64,000 nucleotides of DNA from an uncultured Collinsella sp. (GTDB lineage Bacteria; Actinomycetota; Coriobacteriia; Coriobacteriales; Coriobacteriaceae). Under the pieces are notes generated by a model, which did no database searches, had not been told where the DNA came from, and worked only from the letters and a program-made list of their open reading frames with translations. A program made the translations under genes and the position numbers. Numbering within the stretch: the first letter of the stretch is position 1; every line of letters begins with the position of its first letter. The DNA lies in the NCBI GenBank assembly GCA_934654795.1, contig CAKUGT010000008.1, forward strand, positions 1 to 64,000, read 5' to 3'. Of the stretch, positions 33,198-41,295 are shown one piece after another.

Positions 33198-33908
33198 CTA
33201 CTCCTCGGGCAGGATGTGAAAACCGAGCGCCTGAATGTCGCGGGCAAAGCCCTTGACCGTATCAAGCGAGTACTCGAGCAAATCTTTTCCGAAATTCTTA
33301 CGCTTGGCAAGAAGGGCATTGGGGACCGTGATGATCTGGCAGCCAACAGACTCTGCCTGGAAGATGTTGAGCACCTCACGCGTGGATGCCCAGAGAACCT
33401 CGGCGGCAGGCTTGACGGCAGCCTTCTTTACGGACTCTGCCATGAGGGGCAGCGGGTCGACACCGGTATCGGCGATACGGCCGGCAAAGATAGACAGGAT
33501 AGAGGGGGTATCGGCAGAGACGGCATCGACGAACTCGTCGACCTGCTCGGGCGTGAAGATGGTGGTGACATTCACCTTGATGCCATCGGCAGAAAGGCGC
33601 TTGACCAGCGCAGCGGTGGACTCGCCCTTGGTGTTGAGCGCCGGAATCTTAACGTAGACGTTGTCCGCCCAGGTTGCGATCTCGCGAGCCTCGGCCTCCA
33701 TACCAGCCTCGTCGTCGGCGAACACCTCAAAAGAGACCGAAACATCGGTGATGTGCTCAAGAACCGTCTTGGCAAAAGCACGGTAGTCGGTCACGCCACC
33801 GGCCTTCATAAGGGAAGGATTGGTCGTGAAGCCCTGAACGTTGCCGTTGTCGTGCATGTCAAGCATGCCCTCGAGGTTAGCGCCGTCGGCAAACACCTTA
33901 ATCGCCAT
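33198..33908 (-). CDS. Transaldolase-like / fructose-6-phosphate aldolase family protein, paralogue 2
   Basis: A 236-residue protein very close to paralogue 1 (same MAIKVFADGANLEGMLDM start and GFTTNPSLMKAGG, VYVKIPALNT with Lys, VNVTTIFTPEQ). It is first in the operon with PTS IIA, IIB and IIC, so it probably acts on the phosphorylated sugar or a product of it. Divergent from the DeoR-type regulator gene, with direct repeats in its promoter region. Confidence 0.9.
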   Translation of the reverse strand: MAIKVFADGANLEGMLDMHDNGNVQGFTTNPSLMKAGGVTDYRAFAKTVLEHITDVSVSFEVFADDEAGMEAEAREIATWADNVYVKIPALNTKGESTAALVKRLSADGIKVNVTTIFTPEQVDEFVDAVSADTPSILSIFAGRIADTGVDPLPLMAESVKKAAVKPAAEVLWASTREVLNIFQAESVGCQIITVPNALLAKRKNFGKDLLEYSLDTVKGFARDIQALGFHILPEE

Positions 33909-34258
33909 ATGTTCGGTCCTTTCTCATCTAGCATTATTGCTATCGAAAGCCTTTTTCTTTGTTTCAAAAGCTCTTCGGCTTTCTTTTATAAACTACTTCA
34001 AAAGATATCGAAAGCCCAATTGACAACTTTCCGTGAACGGTCGAATATCGGGCGTGAACGTATCGCTTTTCGGCAACACTTTCAGAACAAAACTCTTTAC
34101 AGGCCATTTACGTGCACACCATCCGCTACTTATGATGTAAGAACATGCCATATCATTCATTTTGTTCATTCGATTATGCCTTGTTCTTTTCATATCGATA
34201 CGTTATATTTCGAATACGAAAGGCATTTCTTTTGCCTTTCGTTCAAAAGGAGCGACTT
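33909..34258. promoter_or_regulatory. Divergent control region of the PTS operon and its DeoR-type regulator
   Basis: Two exact copies of TATCGAAAGCC lie at 33941-33951 and 34006-34016, 65 bases apart (about six helix turns). A dyad ACGAAAGGCA ... TGCCTTTCGT at 34216-34242 ends 16 bases before the regulator ATG and shares the CGAAAG core. These are good candidates for DeoR-family operators acting on both directions, possibly by looping. Confidence 0.5.
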
Positions 34259-35050
34259 ATGGCATCAACTTCAGACCTTTCTCCGGCCGAACGTCAGCGA
34301 TTTATCATGAACTGGCTGGCCGAAAAGCCAAATATCTCGGTATCCGACATCGTTCGCCGCTTTTCGGTTTCGGAAGTTACCGCGCGACACGACCTCGTCT
34401 CGCTGGAATCGGAAGGCAAATTGCGTCGCGTACGTGGCGGAGCGGTATCGCTTTCTCGTTCCAATGCCATTTCGTATCCCGAAGAGCGCATCAATGTCCA
34501 GGTCGAGGCCAAGGAGGCAATCGCCGCGACCGCGGCAACCCTTGTTGACGATGGTGACGTTCTGGTGATTGACATCGGCACCACGGCCTTTTACTTCACT
34601 AAAGCCCTCATGGACAAACGCGATATCACCATCATCACCGGCGATCTTGCCATCGCAAACTATGCCAGCTTTAATCTGCCCAATGCTTCGGTAGTGCTGC
34701 TGGGCGGCTCCGTGCGCAAGGGTCACCTCTATCTCGCGGGCGCGCTGACGCTCGACTGCATGAGTAAGCTTCATGCCGACAAGGCATTTGTGAGCGCGGA
34801 CGGATTCCATCCCGACCACGGCTTTACCGTCGAGCATGACTTCTCGGCCATGATCAAGCGCACGTATCTGACCAACTCAAACCAGGGCTACATGATGGTT
34901 GACCAGGGAAAGTTCAACAAGACCAGTTTTTATCAGTCTGCTCAGATCGATGACCTCGATGGCATCATCGTTGATGGGGACAACGAGGGCATCATGACAG
35001 CGGCAATCGAGAGCAGCCGCAGTCATCCCAAGCTCTATTTTGCAAAATAA
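34259..35050 (+). CDS. DeoR/GlpR family sugar-operon repressor
   Basis: A 263-residue regulator: N-terminal winged helix (ISVSDIVRRFSVSEVTARHDL, core VSEVTARHDL, then LRRVRGGAV) and a C-terminal DeoR sensor domain with DIGTTAFYFTKAL, VVLLGGSVRKGHLYLAG and the late DQGKFNKTSFYQ. These domains bind phosphorylated sugars. ATG at 34259 follows AAAAGGAG. It is divergent from the aldolase-PTS operon and is its likely regulator. Confidence 0.92.
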   Translation: MASTSDLSPAERQRFIMNWLAEKPNISVSDIVRRFSVSEVTARHDLVSLESEGKLRRVRGGAVSLSRSNAISYPEERINVQVEAKEAIAATAATLVDDGDVLVIDIGTTAFYFTKALMDKRDITIITGDLAIANYASFNLPNASVVLLGGSVRKGHLYLAGALTLDCMSKLHADKAFVSADGFHPDHGFTVEHDFSAMIKRTYLTNSNQGYMMVDQGKFNKTSFYQSAQIDDLDGIIVDGDNEGIMTAAIESSRSHPKLYFAK

Positions 35051-35053
35051 CTC

Positions 35054-35094
35054 AAATGGCCGGTTCACCCACAGTGAGGGCGAACCGGCCATTT
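35054..35094. terminator. Bidirectional terminator
   Basis: AAATGGCCGGTTC pairs perfectly with GAACCGGCCATTT around 15 bases, with T/A tracts on both flanks. It separates the DeoR-type gene from the convergent HAD gene remnant. Confidence 0.78.
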
Positions 35095-35095
35095 A

Positions 35096-35350
35096 TTAGA
35101 TCAAGCCGAAGTGGCGCATGGCAGTGACGGTGCCGTCGTGGGCGACATCGTCGGTCACGTAGTCGGCGACCGCCTTGACCTCGGGCATGGCGTTGCCCAT
35201 GGCCACGGCCGTCTCGACGGCGACGAGCATGCCCAGGTCGTTGCCCGAATCGCCAAAGCCAAAGGTGCGCGCATTTCCCTCGCGGCCCAGATACTCCAGC
35301 GCTCGCGCCACACCCACGCCCTTGTCGATACCCTTGGGGCTCAGCTCGCG
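35096..35350 (-). pseudogene. C-terminal remnant of a Cof-type HAD phosphatase
   Basis: Only the last 85 or so codons remain. The frame reads ELSPKGIDKGVGVARAL, then FGFGDSGNDLGML with the metal-binding GDSxND motif, and ends TAMRHFGLI. This is the typical C-terminal third of a Cof/YidA-type HAD hydrolase of about 265 residues. Upstream the homology stops near 35350 and an in-frame TGA lies at about 35370. There is no DxDGT motif. The break coincides with the start of a different gene cluster, so an insertion or deletion probably removed the 5' part. Confidence 0.75.
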
Positions 35351-35470
35351 ATTTGCTTGCTGGACTCACTTGGAAAAGCGGCGGTAAACGCATCTCCCGG
35401 TCAATCCGGCACCGCCGAAGCGAACCCCACACACGCCCTCCGGCAAGCGGCACGCGCCCGTCAACGCAAA

Positions 35471-35504
35471 GGTCCGGTGGGACGCACCTAGCATCCCGCC
35501 GGAC
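35471..35504 (-). terminator. Terminator of the esterase/mannose-type PTS operon
   Basis: GGTCCGGCGGGA pairs with TCCCACCGGACC (one G-T pair) around 10 bases on the minus strand, then TTTGCGTT. It lies 35 bases after the esterase stop. Confidence 0.6.
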
Positions 35505-35538
35505 CGTCACTCGTCCAGGAGGCCGCCGCGACGAGCCC

Positions 35539-36618
35539 CTAGATCTTCGCAAGCTCCTCGGAGATGACGCGGCAGACGTCCTCAGCCTGAGGCATCACGC
35601 CGTACATTTCGAAGAAGCCGTGGTCGCAGCCGCGATAGCGAATCGCGGTGACGTCAACGCCCGCATCCTGCAGCCTCTTCGCGAATAGCTCGTCCTGATA
35701 GCGCAGGTAGTCATACTCGGAAGAGATGATGACCGTGCGGGGGAACGCGCTCACGTCCTCCGCGAACAGGGCAGACACCCTCGGGTCGAGCATCTCCTCC
35801 GCATTGCCGTTGGTATACATCATTGGCAGGTCGTCGTTGGCGTTGCGGATGCGATCCACCCTGCTCAGAGCCTCGGCCCTCTGGTCGTTCACGATCTCAT
35901 AGAGGTCATAGGACCATTCCTCCGGAACAGGGCCGCCGTCGACGAGCGGATACAGCTCGGCCACGAGCTGTATCCTGTCCGCATGGGACCCGTCGAGGAC
36001 GACGGCATTGGTCAGGCTTCCGCCCGCGGAGTCGCCAGCCACGGCGACCCGCGTCGCGTCGACACCCAGCTCATCCGCATGCTCGACAAGCCAGTCGAGC
36101 GTCTTCACGCAGTCCTCGACACCACCGGGGAACATCGTCTCGGGAGACAGGCGGTACTCCGGGTAGATCGCGACACAGCCCGTTCGCTCAGCGATGTCGC
36201 GCAGGCAGTTCTCGTACTGGCCAATGTTGCCCACCATGAAGCCGCCGCCGTGGATGAACACGAGCGCGGCGGAGCCGCTCTCGTGGCCCTCGGGCGTGAA
36301 GACGTGCAGGGGAATGCCCCTGTCGCCAAAGTTCATGACGACGGTCTTCTTGGCGACGTTCGAGCCCCTCACGACATGGGTCTCCTTGTTAGGAGCGGAA
36401 CGCCACGCGATCACGTCCACCGGCCCCGCCGGCGCCGGGCCGGCGGCGAGCTTCGCATGGGCGCGCGCGTAGACGCGCGGATCGAGCACGTGCTCGCGCT
36501 CGTCTCCCGGCACGGGCTTCAGCAGGAGCTTCAGCCCGTTGGGCTCCACGACCTCCCTAGATCCACGCTCAAGCACTTCAAGCTCGGAAGTGGGGTACTT
36601 CCTCTCCTCGGTGCCCAT
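35539..36618 (-). CDS. Alpha/beta hydrolase, HSL-type esterase
   Basis: A 359-residue hydrolase of the hormone-sensitive-lipase group. The oxyanion-hole motif HGGGF is near residue 123, the nucleophile Ser in GDSAGGS near 196, the acid Asp in SSEYDYLR near 304 and the His in GCDHGFFE near 333. About 90 residues precede the catalytic core. ATG at 36618 is two bases past the aldo/keto reductase stop, so they are coupled. In this context it may remove an acyl group from a sugar derivative, but that is inference. Confidence 0.9.
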   Translation of the reverse strand: MGTEERKYPTSELEVLERGSREVVEPNGLKLLLKPVPGDEREHVLDPRVYARAHAKLAAGPAPAGPVDVIAWRSAPNKETHVVRGSNVAKKTVVMNFGDRGIPLHVFTPEGHESGSAALVFIHGGGFMVGNIGQYENCLRDIAERTGCVAIYPEYRLSPETMFPGGVEDCVKTLDWLVEHADELGVDATRVAVAGDSAGGSLTNAVVLDGSHADRIQLVAELYPLVDGGPVPEEWSYDLYEIVNDQRAEALSRVDRIRNANDDLPMMYTNGNAEEMLDPRVSALFAEDVSAFPRTVIISSEYDYLRYQDELFAKRLQDAGVDVTAIRYRGCDHGFFEMYGVMPQAEDVCRVISEELAKI

Positions 36619-36620
36619 GG

Positions 36621-37565
36621 CTAGCCGATCTTCAGCTCGTCAAGCTTGGCGTCAAGCTTGGCCATCTCATCGGCGGAAAGCTCCCACTCGAACGTCTCGC
36701 AGTTCTGAATCGCGTGGGCGTCCGTGCGCACGCCAACGAGCGCGGTGCCCACGTACTCCTTCTGGGTGCTCCAGTTCACGGCGACCTGTGCCACGGGCTT
36801 GTCATGAGCCTCGGCGATCTCGTCCATGACCTTGAGCAGCTCCTGGACGCGCGAGAACTTGGGCTCCTGGAAGTAGTCGTAGAAGCCGCCGCGAACATCG
36901 CCCTCCTCGAACTTCGGCAGCTCGCGGAACTTGCCCGACAGGATGCCCGCGCCAAGGGAGCCATAGGTGAAGGAGTCGATGCCACGCTCGTAACCCCACT
37001 TGATGAGGTCCTCGGAGGAGCGGTCGACCATGGAATAGGGCGGCTGCTGGACGTCGATCTGAGCGACCTTCTCGCACTCCTCGATCATCTCGGTTGTGAA
37101 GTTGGAGACGCCGATGTGGCGAATCTTGCCCTGCTCCTTGAGGAGCTGGAGGGCGCACATCGTCTCGGAGAACGGGGTCTTGGCGTCGGGCCAGTGCACG
37201 AAGTAGAAGTCGATGTAGTCGGTGCGGAGGTTGCGCAGCGAGCTCTCGACCTCCCTCATGATGTTCTTGAACGAAGAGTCGCGGTCATAGCCGGCGGCGC
37301 TGGTGATCAGGCCAACCTTGGTCGAGAGCAGGTAGCTCTCTCTGTCGACGCCCCTGAGCGCGTTGCCGACGACCTTCTCGGACGTGCCGTTGCCATAGCA
37401 CGGCGCGGTGTCGATGAGGTTGACGCCGTGATCGAGCATGGTGCGGATGGCGGACATGCTGGCGGCGTCATCGTTCTCACCAAAGGAGTCGCCGCCGATC
37501 GCCCAGGTGCCCACAGCGAGCTGGGAGACGTCGACGTCGGAGTTCTTGAGGTGCGTGTAGCGCAT
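36621..37565 (-). CDS. Aldo/keto reductase
   Basis: A 314-residue NADPH-dependent oxidoreductase with the (beta/alpha)8 barrel. Catalytic tetrad positions are visible: Asp and Tyr in DTAPCYGNG near 52-57, Lys in LLSTKVG near 85 and His in FYFVHWPD near 125. The start MRYTHLKNSDVDVSQLAVG is typical of YajO/IolS-like members. It lies 97 bases after the IID gene. It may interconvert a sugar and a polyol in this pathway. Confidence 0.92.
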   Translation of the reverse strand: MRYTHLKNSDVDVSQLAVGTWAIGGDSFGENDDAASMSAIRTMLDHGVNLIDTAPCYGNGTSEKVVGNALRGVDRESYLLSTKVGLITSAAGYDRDSSFKNIMREVESSLRNLRTDYIDFYFVHWPDAKTPFSETMCALQLLKEQGKIRHIGVSNFTTEMIEECEKVAQIDVQQPPYSMVDRSSEDLIKWGYERGIDSFTYGSLGAGILSGKFRELPKFEEGDVRGGFYDYFQEPKFSRVQELLKVMDEIAEAHDKPVAQVAVNWSTQKEYVGTALVGVRTDAHAIQNCETFEWELSADEMAKLDAKLDELKIG

Positions 37566-37662
37566 GTTCTCTCCTTATAATGGGGCGGCACGCGTCGAAT
37601 GCCCTCGATCGCGTGCCGCCGGGAATTGCCTTGGACAAGCTTCTAATGATCCGAAAGCCGCC

Positions 37663-38499
37663 TTACACGATGCCCACGAGGCCGAGGACGAGCGCCAGAA
37701 CCATGATGCCGACCAGGATGATGTTGACGTTCACGTTCTTCTTGCGCAGGAGCCAGAGGACGACGAGCGTAAGTCCCAGGGGCACGATGCCCTTGAAGAT
37801 CGAGTCGAGGTAGGTCTGGATCATAACGGGGTCAGAGTCCTGAACCGGAATGGACAGGATTGTGTTGAATTGGACGTTCGCCGCGGTCATGGCGCCGATC
37901 ATCACGAGGCCGATCGTGGAGGTCGCCTTGGTGATGAGCTTCATGAGACCACCCTCGTACATCTCGGAGATGAAGCTGGTGCCCATGCTGAAGCCGAGGT
38001 AGGTCATGAAGTATCGGCAGAGGATCGACGGGATGTTGTAGATCAGCAAGAACATGATCGCGCCGAGGGGCGAGCCGCTCATGGCGAGGTTGATGCCGAT
38101 ACCGGCGGCGATAACACGCAGGACGCCCCAGAAGATTGCGTCGCCGATGCCGGACATCGGGCCCATCAGGGAGACCTTGATACCGTCGATGGACTCGGTG
38201 TCGAAGTCTTCGTGCTGCGAGTTCTCCCTCTCCATAGAGGCGACGAGGCCCATGGCGAACGTGCCGACGTTCTGGGTAATGTTGTACCAAGTCGTGTGAC
38301 GCTTCATGGCGTCGGCACGGGCCTCGGGGTCATCGGCGTAGTAGCGGTTAAGCGCGGGCTGGACGGAGTACAGCCAGCCGTCGGCGCCAGCCTTGACAGA
38401 ACCGCCGGCGCAGGAGGCGAACACGGAGAAGGAGCGCAGGAAAATGCTGTTGAGCATCTTCTTGTCTTCAGGGCTCACATTCTTGGTCAGGTTGCTCAT
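37663..38499 (-). CDS. PTS mannose/fructose/N-acetylgalactosamine-type IID subunit
   Basis: A 278-residue membrane subunit of the mannose-class transporter (ManZ/AgaD family). The early SFSVFASCAGGSVKAG and the GPMSGIGDAIFWG block near 120 are diagnostic. C-terminal helices follow. Its start overlaps the IIC stop by four bases (ATGA type), so stoichiometric translation is expected. Confidence 0.94.
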   Translation of the reverse strand: MSNLTKNVSPEDKKMLNSIFLRSFSVFASCAGGSVKAGADGWLYSVQPALNRYYADDPEARADAMKRHTTWYNITQNVGTFAMGLVASMERENSQHEDFDTESIDGIKVSLMGPMSGIGDAIFWGVLRVIAAGIGINLAMSGSPLGAIMFLLIYNIPSILCRYFMTYLGFSMGTSFISEMYEGGLMKLITKATSTIGLVMIGAMTAANVQFNTILSIPVQDSDPVMIQTYLDSIFKGIVPLGLTLVVLWLLRKKNVNVNIILVGIMVLALVLGLVGIV

Positions 38500-39308
38500 G
38501 CGAAGAAATCCTCCTCGTCGCTGGTTACAGAGTCGCCGGAAACGGCCTGGGCGGCCACGCCCTTCTTGGTGAGGTCGAAGATCTCCTTGTCGCGGAGGGC
38601 GGAGGCCACCGCGATGATGACACCGAGAACCGCGATGGCGATCATCGGGAGACCGAGGTACTGGTAGAGCGTGAAGCCCAGGAAGAAGTAGATGCTAAGC
38701 TCGGTGCTCCACAGCATCTGGAGCAGGAGCGCCATACCAACGGCGGGCAGGAGGGCGCCCACGGCGTTGAGGCCGTTCATGACATTGGCCGGAATCTGGT
38801 TAACGATGGCGGCAACGGGCTCGGCACCGAGGTAAACGCCAAGGAAGGCGATGAGGCCAAAGACGGCGTACTTAACGAACCAGAGAACGAAGTGCTGAAG
38901 CGCGAGGCCCTTCTCGTTGCCCTCAGCGGCCATCTTGTCAAAGGTGGCGGCGAAGAACGCGAGGAACACGTTGTTCATGAAGATCGAGAGGAACGCGGTG
39001 ACGACGCCCACGGGAACGGCCAGCGTGATAGCAGCACCCTGGTCGATGCCGGCGCCAACGGTGAAGGCGACGGCGAGGGCGGTCGCGGTAACGGGCTCGG
39101 CGGAGATAGCGCCACCGATGTTAACCGCGCCCATGAAGATCGCCTCGAGAGAGGCACCGATGATGACACCGGTCTTGACGTCGCCCATCAGGAGGCCCGC
39201 AACGAGGCCTACCACGAGAGGACGCTCGATCATGCACTGACCGAGAACCCAGTTGCCGCCGTAGCAAATCAGCACGGTCAACCAGGCCATTATTGCCAAC
39301 CCAATCAT
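38496..39308 (-). CDS. PTS mannose/fructose/N-acetylgalactosamine-type IIC subunit
   Basis: A 270-residue membrane permease subunit (ManY/AgaC family). Marks include PLVVGLVAGLLMGDVKTGVIIGASLE (core LVAGLLMGDVKTG), the GAVNIGGAISAEPV block near 60 and VNQIPANVMNGLNAVGALLPAVG near 170. Order IIA, IIB, IIC, IID on the minus strand is standard. Confidence 0.94.
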   Translation of the reverse strand: MIGLAIMAWLTVLICYGGNWVLGQCMIERPLVVGLVAGLLMGDVKTGVIIGASLEAIFMGAVNIGGAISAEPVTATALAVAFTVGAGIDQGAAITLAVPVGVVTAFLSIFMNNVFLAFFAATFDKMAAEGNEKGLALQHFVLWFVKYAVFGLIAFLGVYLGAEPVAAIVNQIPANVMNGLNAVGALLPAVGMALLLQMLWSTELSIYFFLGFTLYQYLGLPMIAIAVLGVIIAVASALRDKEIFDLTKKGVAAQAVSGDSVTSDEEDFFA

Positions 39309-39354
39309 TTGACTTCCTTTCTTTCATTTCATTTGGCCGCCTGGCCAAATCCCC

Positions 39355-39858
39355 TTATTTCCCCGCCGCCTCGATCAGACTCTTGAGAGGAGTCTTGGGA
39401 TTGGACGGGATAAGCTGATGGAAAACCGGAATACCCTGCTCGCAAAGCTCCTTTGCGGCCTCGAGCTCATCCGGGTTGAGCATGATCGTGGAGTTGAGGG
39501 CGACCTTGCTATCCGGATCGGACTTGTCGAAGCGGCCGACGTTGGCAACGTTCACGCCCTCGATCTTGCCCGGCGCGCCCTTAACGAGCTCAAGCACGTC
39601 ACGCACGCAGTTGGTGAGCGCGAAGATGCGCATGGAGTCCGCACGCGGATCGTTCGCGATGCGGCAAGCATCCGGAACGTCCTTGACGAGGAGCTTCTGG
39701 CCCGCCGGCGTACCCATGGAAAGCGTCATACGAAGGGCGTCGCTCTCCACGGCGTGCTTGTTGGCGACGATGATCCTGGTGGTGTTGAGCTCCTTGGTCC
39801 ACACCAGGGCGACCTGTCCGTGAATCAGACGGTCATCGACTCGAACCTGAACAATCAT
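39355..39858 (-). CDS. PTS mannose-type IIB subunit
   Basis: A 167-residue cytoplasmic phosphocarrier. The phosphorylated His14 lies in RVDDRLIHGQV, the family hallmark, and the late IPSNPKTPL segment is also conserved. It is a stand-alone domain rather than fused to IIA as in E. coli ManX. Confidence 0.94.
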   Translation of the reverse strand: MIVQVRVDDRLIHGQVALVWTKELNTTRIIVANKHAVESDALRMTLSMGTPAGQKLLVKDVPDACRIANDPRADSMRIFALTNCVRDVLELVKGAPGKIEGVNVANVGRFDKSDPDSKVALNSTIMLNPDELEAAKELCEQGIPVFHQLIPSNPKTPLKSLIEAAGK

Positions 39859-39887
39859 TGCTTCCTCTCTCTACTTGTTAGTACTCT

Positions 39888-40316
39888 CTAATCAAAGAAG
39901 TCTCCTTCGGACTCCTCGTTGTCCAAGACCTTGCTCGGAGGCTCGACGACCTGCATCGTCGCCCTCGCCAGCTCGACGCTCTGCTTGATCGAATCTGCCG
40001 TGACCGGCTCGGCGCCGAGGAGCGTCTCGATCACGAGGCCGAGGTTCATACCGGTGACGTGGACGATCCCGCGCTTCTCCGGCTCCATAAGGACGACCTT
40101 CTGGAAGACGGAACCACCGTAGATGTCGGTGAAGATGATGGCCTCGTCCTCAGGGCCCACCGAGTCTATAAAGGCCTGGATGCGAGGGGTGAAATCGGAG
40201 TCGTCCACGTAGCAGTCAACTGCCTCCACCATGTCCGCCATGCCGGTCAGGATTCCGATCGAGCTCCTGATTCCGCTTGCAAGGTGGCCGTGCGACGCGA
40301 CAAGAACTTTCTTCAT
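39888..40316 (-). CDS. PTS mannose-type IIA subunit
   Basis: A 142-residue phosphocarrier. The phosphorylated His is the first in VASHGHLASG (residue 9), and FTDIYGGSVFQ near 63 matches the conserved DLFGGSP-type region. It lies 10 bases after the aldolase gene and 29 bases before IIB. Confidence 0.92.
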   Translation of the reverse strand: MKKVLVASHGHLASGIRSSIGILTGMADMVEAVDCYVDDSDFTPRIQAFIDSVGPEDEAIIFTDIYGGSVFQKVVLMEPEKRGIVHVTGMNLGLVIETLLGAEPVTADSIKQSVELARATMQVVEPPSKVLDNEESEGDFFD

Positions 40317-40326
40317 CGAGTCTCTC

Positions 40327-41181
40327 CTAGAGCGAATAGTGGTTGGGGTTCAGAAGCTGGATCTTGCTGGCGACGAACGCGCGCATGTCGGGGGCGGCGT
40401 CCATCAGGAGGCCAACGCCGTTGCCGTCGTTCTTACCGGAGTTGATGTCCTTCTCGAAGGCGCGGTACATGGAACGGAAGTACTCCGTGGCGATGTTGAA
40501 CTTACTCATGCCGAGGTTCACGGCCTCCTGGAGCTGCTCGTCGGGGATGTCGGAGCATCCGTGCATGACGAGGGGGACGCTGACGGCCTCCCTGCAGGCC
40601 TTGATGCGCTCCATGTCGAGGTTCGGGACCTTGACATAGGGGCCATGGGCATTGCCGACGGCGATGGCGAGCGAGCCGCAACCGGTGCCCTCGACAAACT
40701 CCTCGGCGAGGTTCGGGTCGGTGTAGTGGTCGCTGTTCACGAAGTCGTTGGCGTCAGAGCCGTTGCCGACATGGCCGAGCTCGGCCTCGATGTCGACGTC
40801 GAAGATCTTGGCGACCTGGACGACGTCCTTCGTGAGCTGGTAGTTCTCCTCATAGGGAAGTGAGGAGCCGTCGACCATGACGGATGGGAAGCCGGCCTTG
40901 ACGCCCTTGACGGCGATCTCGTAACCAGCGGAGTGATCCTGGTGGACGGCGACGGGCACGCTCGCGCGCTCGGCGTAATAGCGGGCGGCGAAGGCGATGA
41001 TGTCGAGGGCGCAGTGGTCCTCGAAGCCGGGCCAGTACTGGATGATGATGGGCATGTGCTCATCCTCGGCGGCCTGGATCGCATAACGGATGGTCTCCGT
41101 ATTGATGACGTTAATCGCGGGCACGCCATAGTGGTGCTCGGTCGCATGTTGAAGAAGCTCGTTGACCTTGATGAGAGACAT
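40327..41181 (-). CDS. Class II fructose/tagatose-bisphosphate aldolase family protein
   Basis: A 284-residue zinc-dependent aldolase of the KbaY/GatY/FbaA family. Zinc ligands are visible: HQDHSA near 79-82, Glu/His in EAELGHVGNG near 133-137 and a His in GNAHGPY near 179, with MHGCSD near 208. The MVDGSSLPYEENYQLTK segment (core VDGSSLPYEEN) is typical of tagatose-bisphosphate and related aldolases. First gene of the mannose-PTS operon, so it probably cleaves the phosphorylated product of the imported sugar. No matching 6-phosphofructokinase or isomerase is in the window. Confidence 0.92.
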   Translation of the reverse strand: MSLIKVNELLQHATEHHYGVPAINVINTETIRYAIQAAEDEHMPIIIQYWPGFEDHCALDIIAFAARYYAERASVPVAVHQDHSAGYEIAVKGVKAGFPSVMVDGSSLPYEENYQLTKDVVQVAKIFDVDIEAELGHVGNGSDANDFVNSDHYTDPNLAEEFVEGTGCGSLAIAVGNAHGPYVKVPNLDMERIKACREAVSVPLVMHGCSDIPDEQLQEAVNLGMSKFNIATEYFRSMYRAFEKDINSGKNDGNGVGLLMDAAPDMRAFVASKIQLLNPNHYSL

Positions 41182-41295
41182 CTTTGTCTTCCTTTCACCT
41201 GAATAATCATTGGATCGGACAGTTCTCAGCTCGTCAGCTGGTTGAACACGAAGCGAAGCGCGAGGCAGGCAGGCGCTTGCGAGGCGCGGTGGAGC

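Noticed and set aside
35052..35552. 166-residue open frame overlapping the HAD remnant
   Set aside because: It is out of frame with the HAD motifs and shows no family features; the HAD frame at 35096-35350 is the meaningful one.
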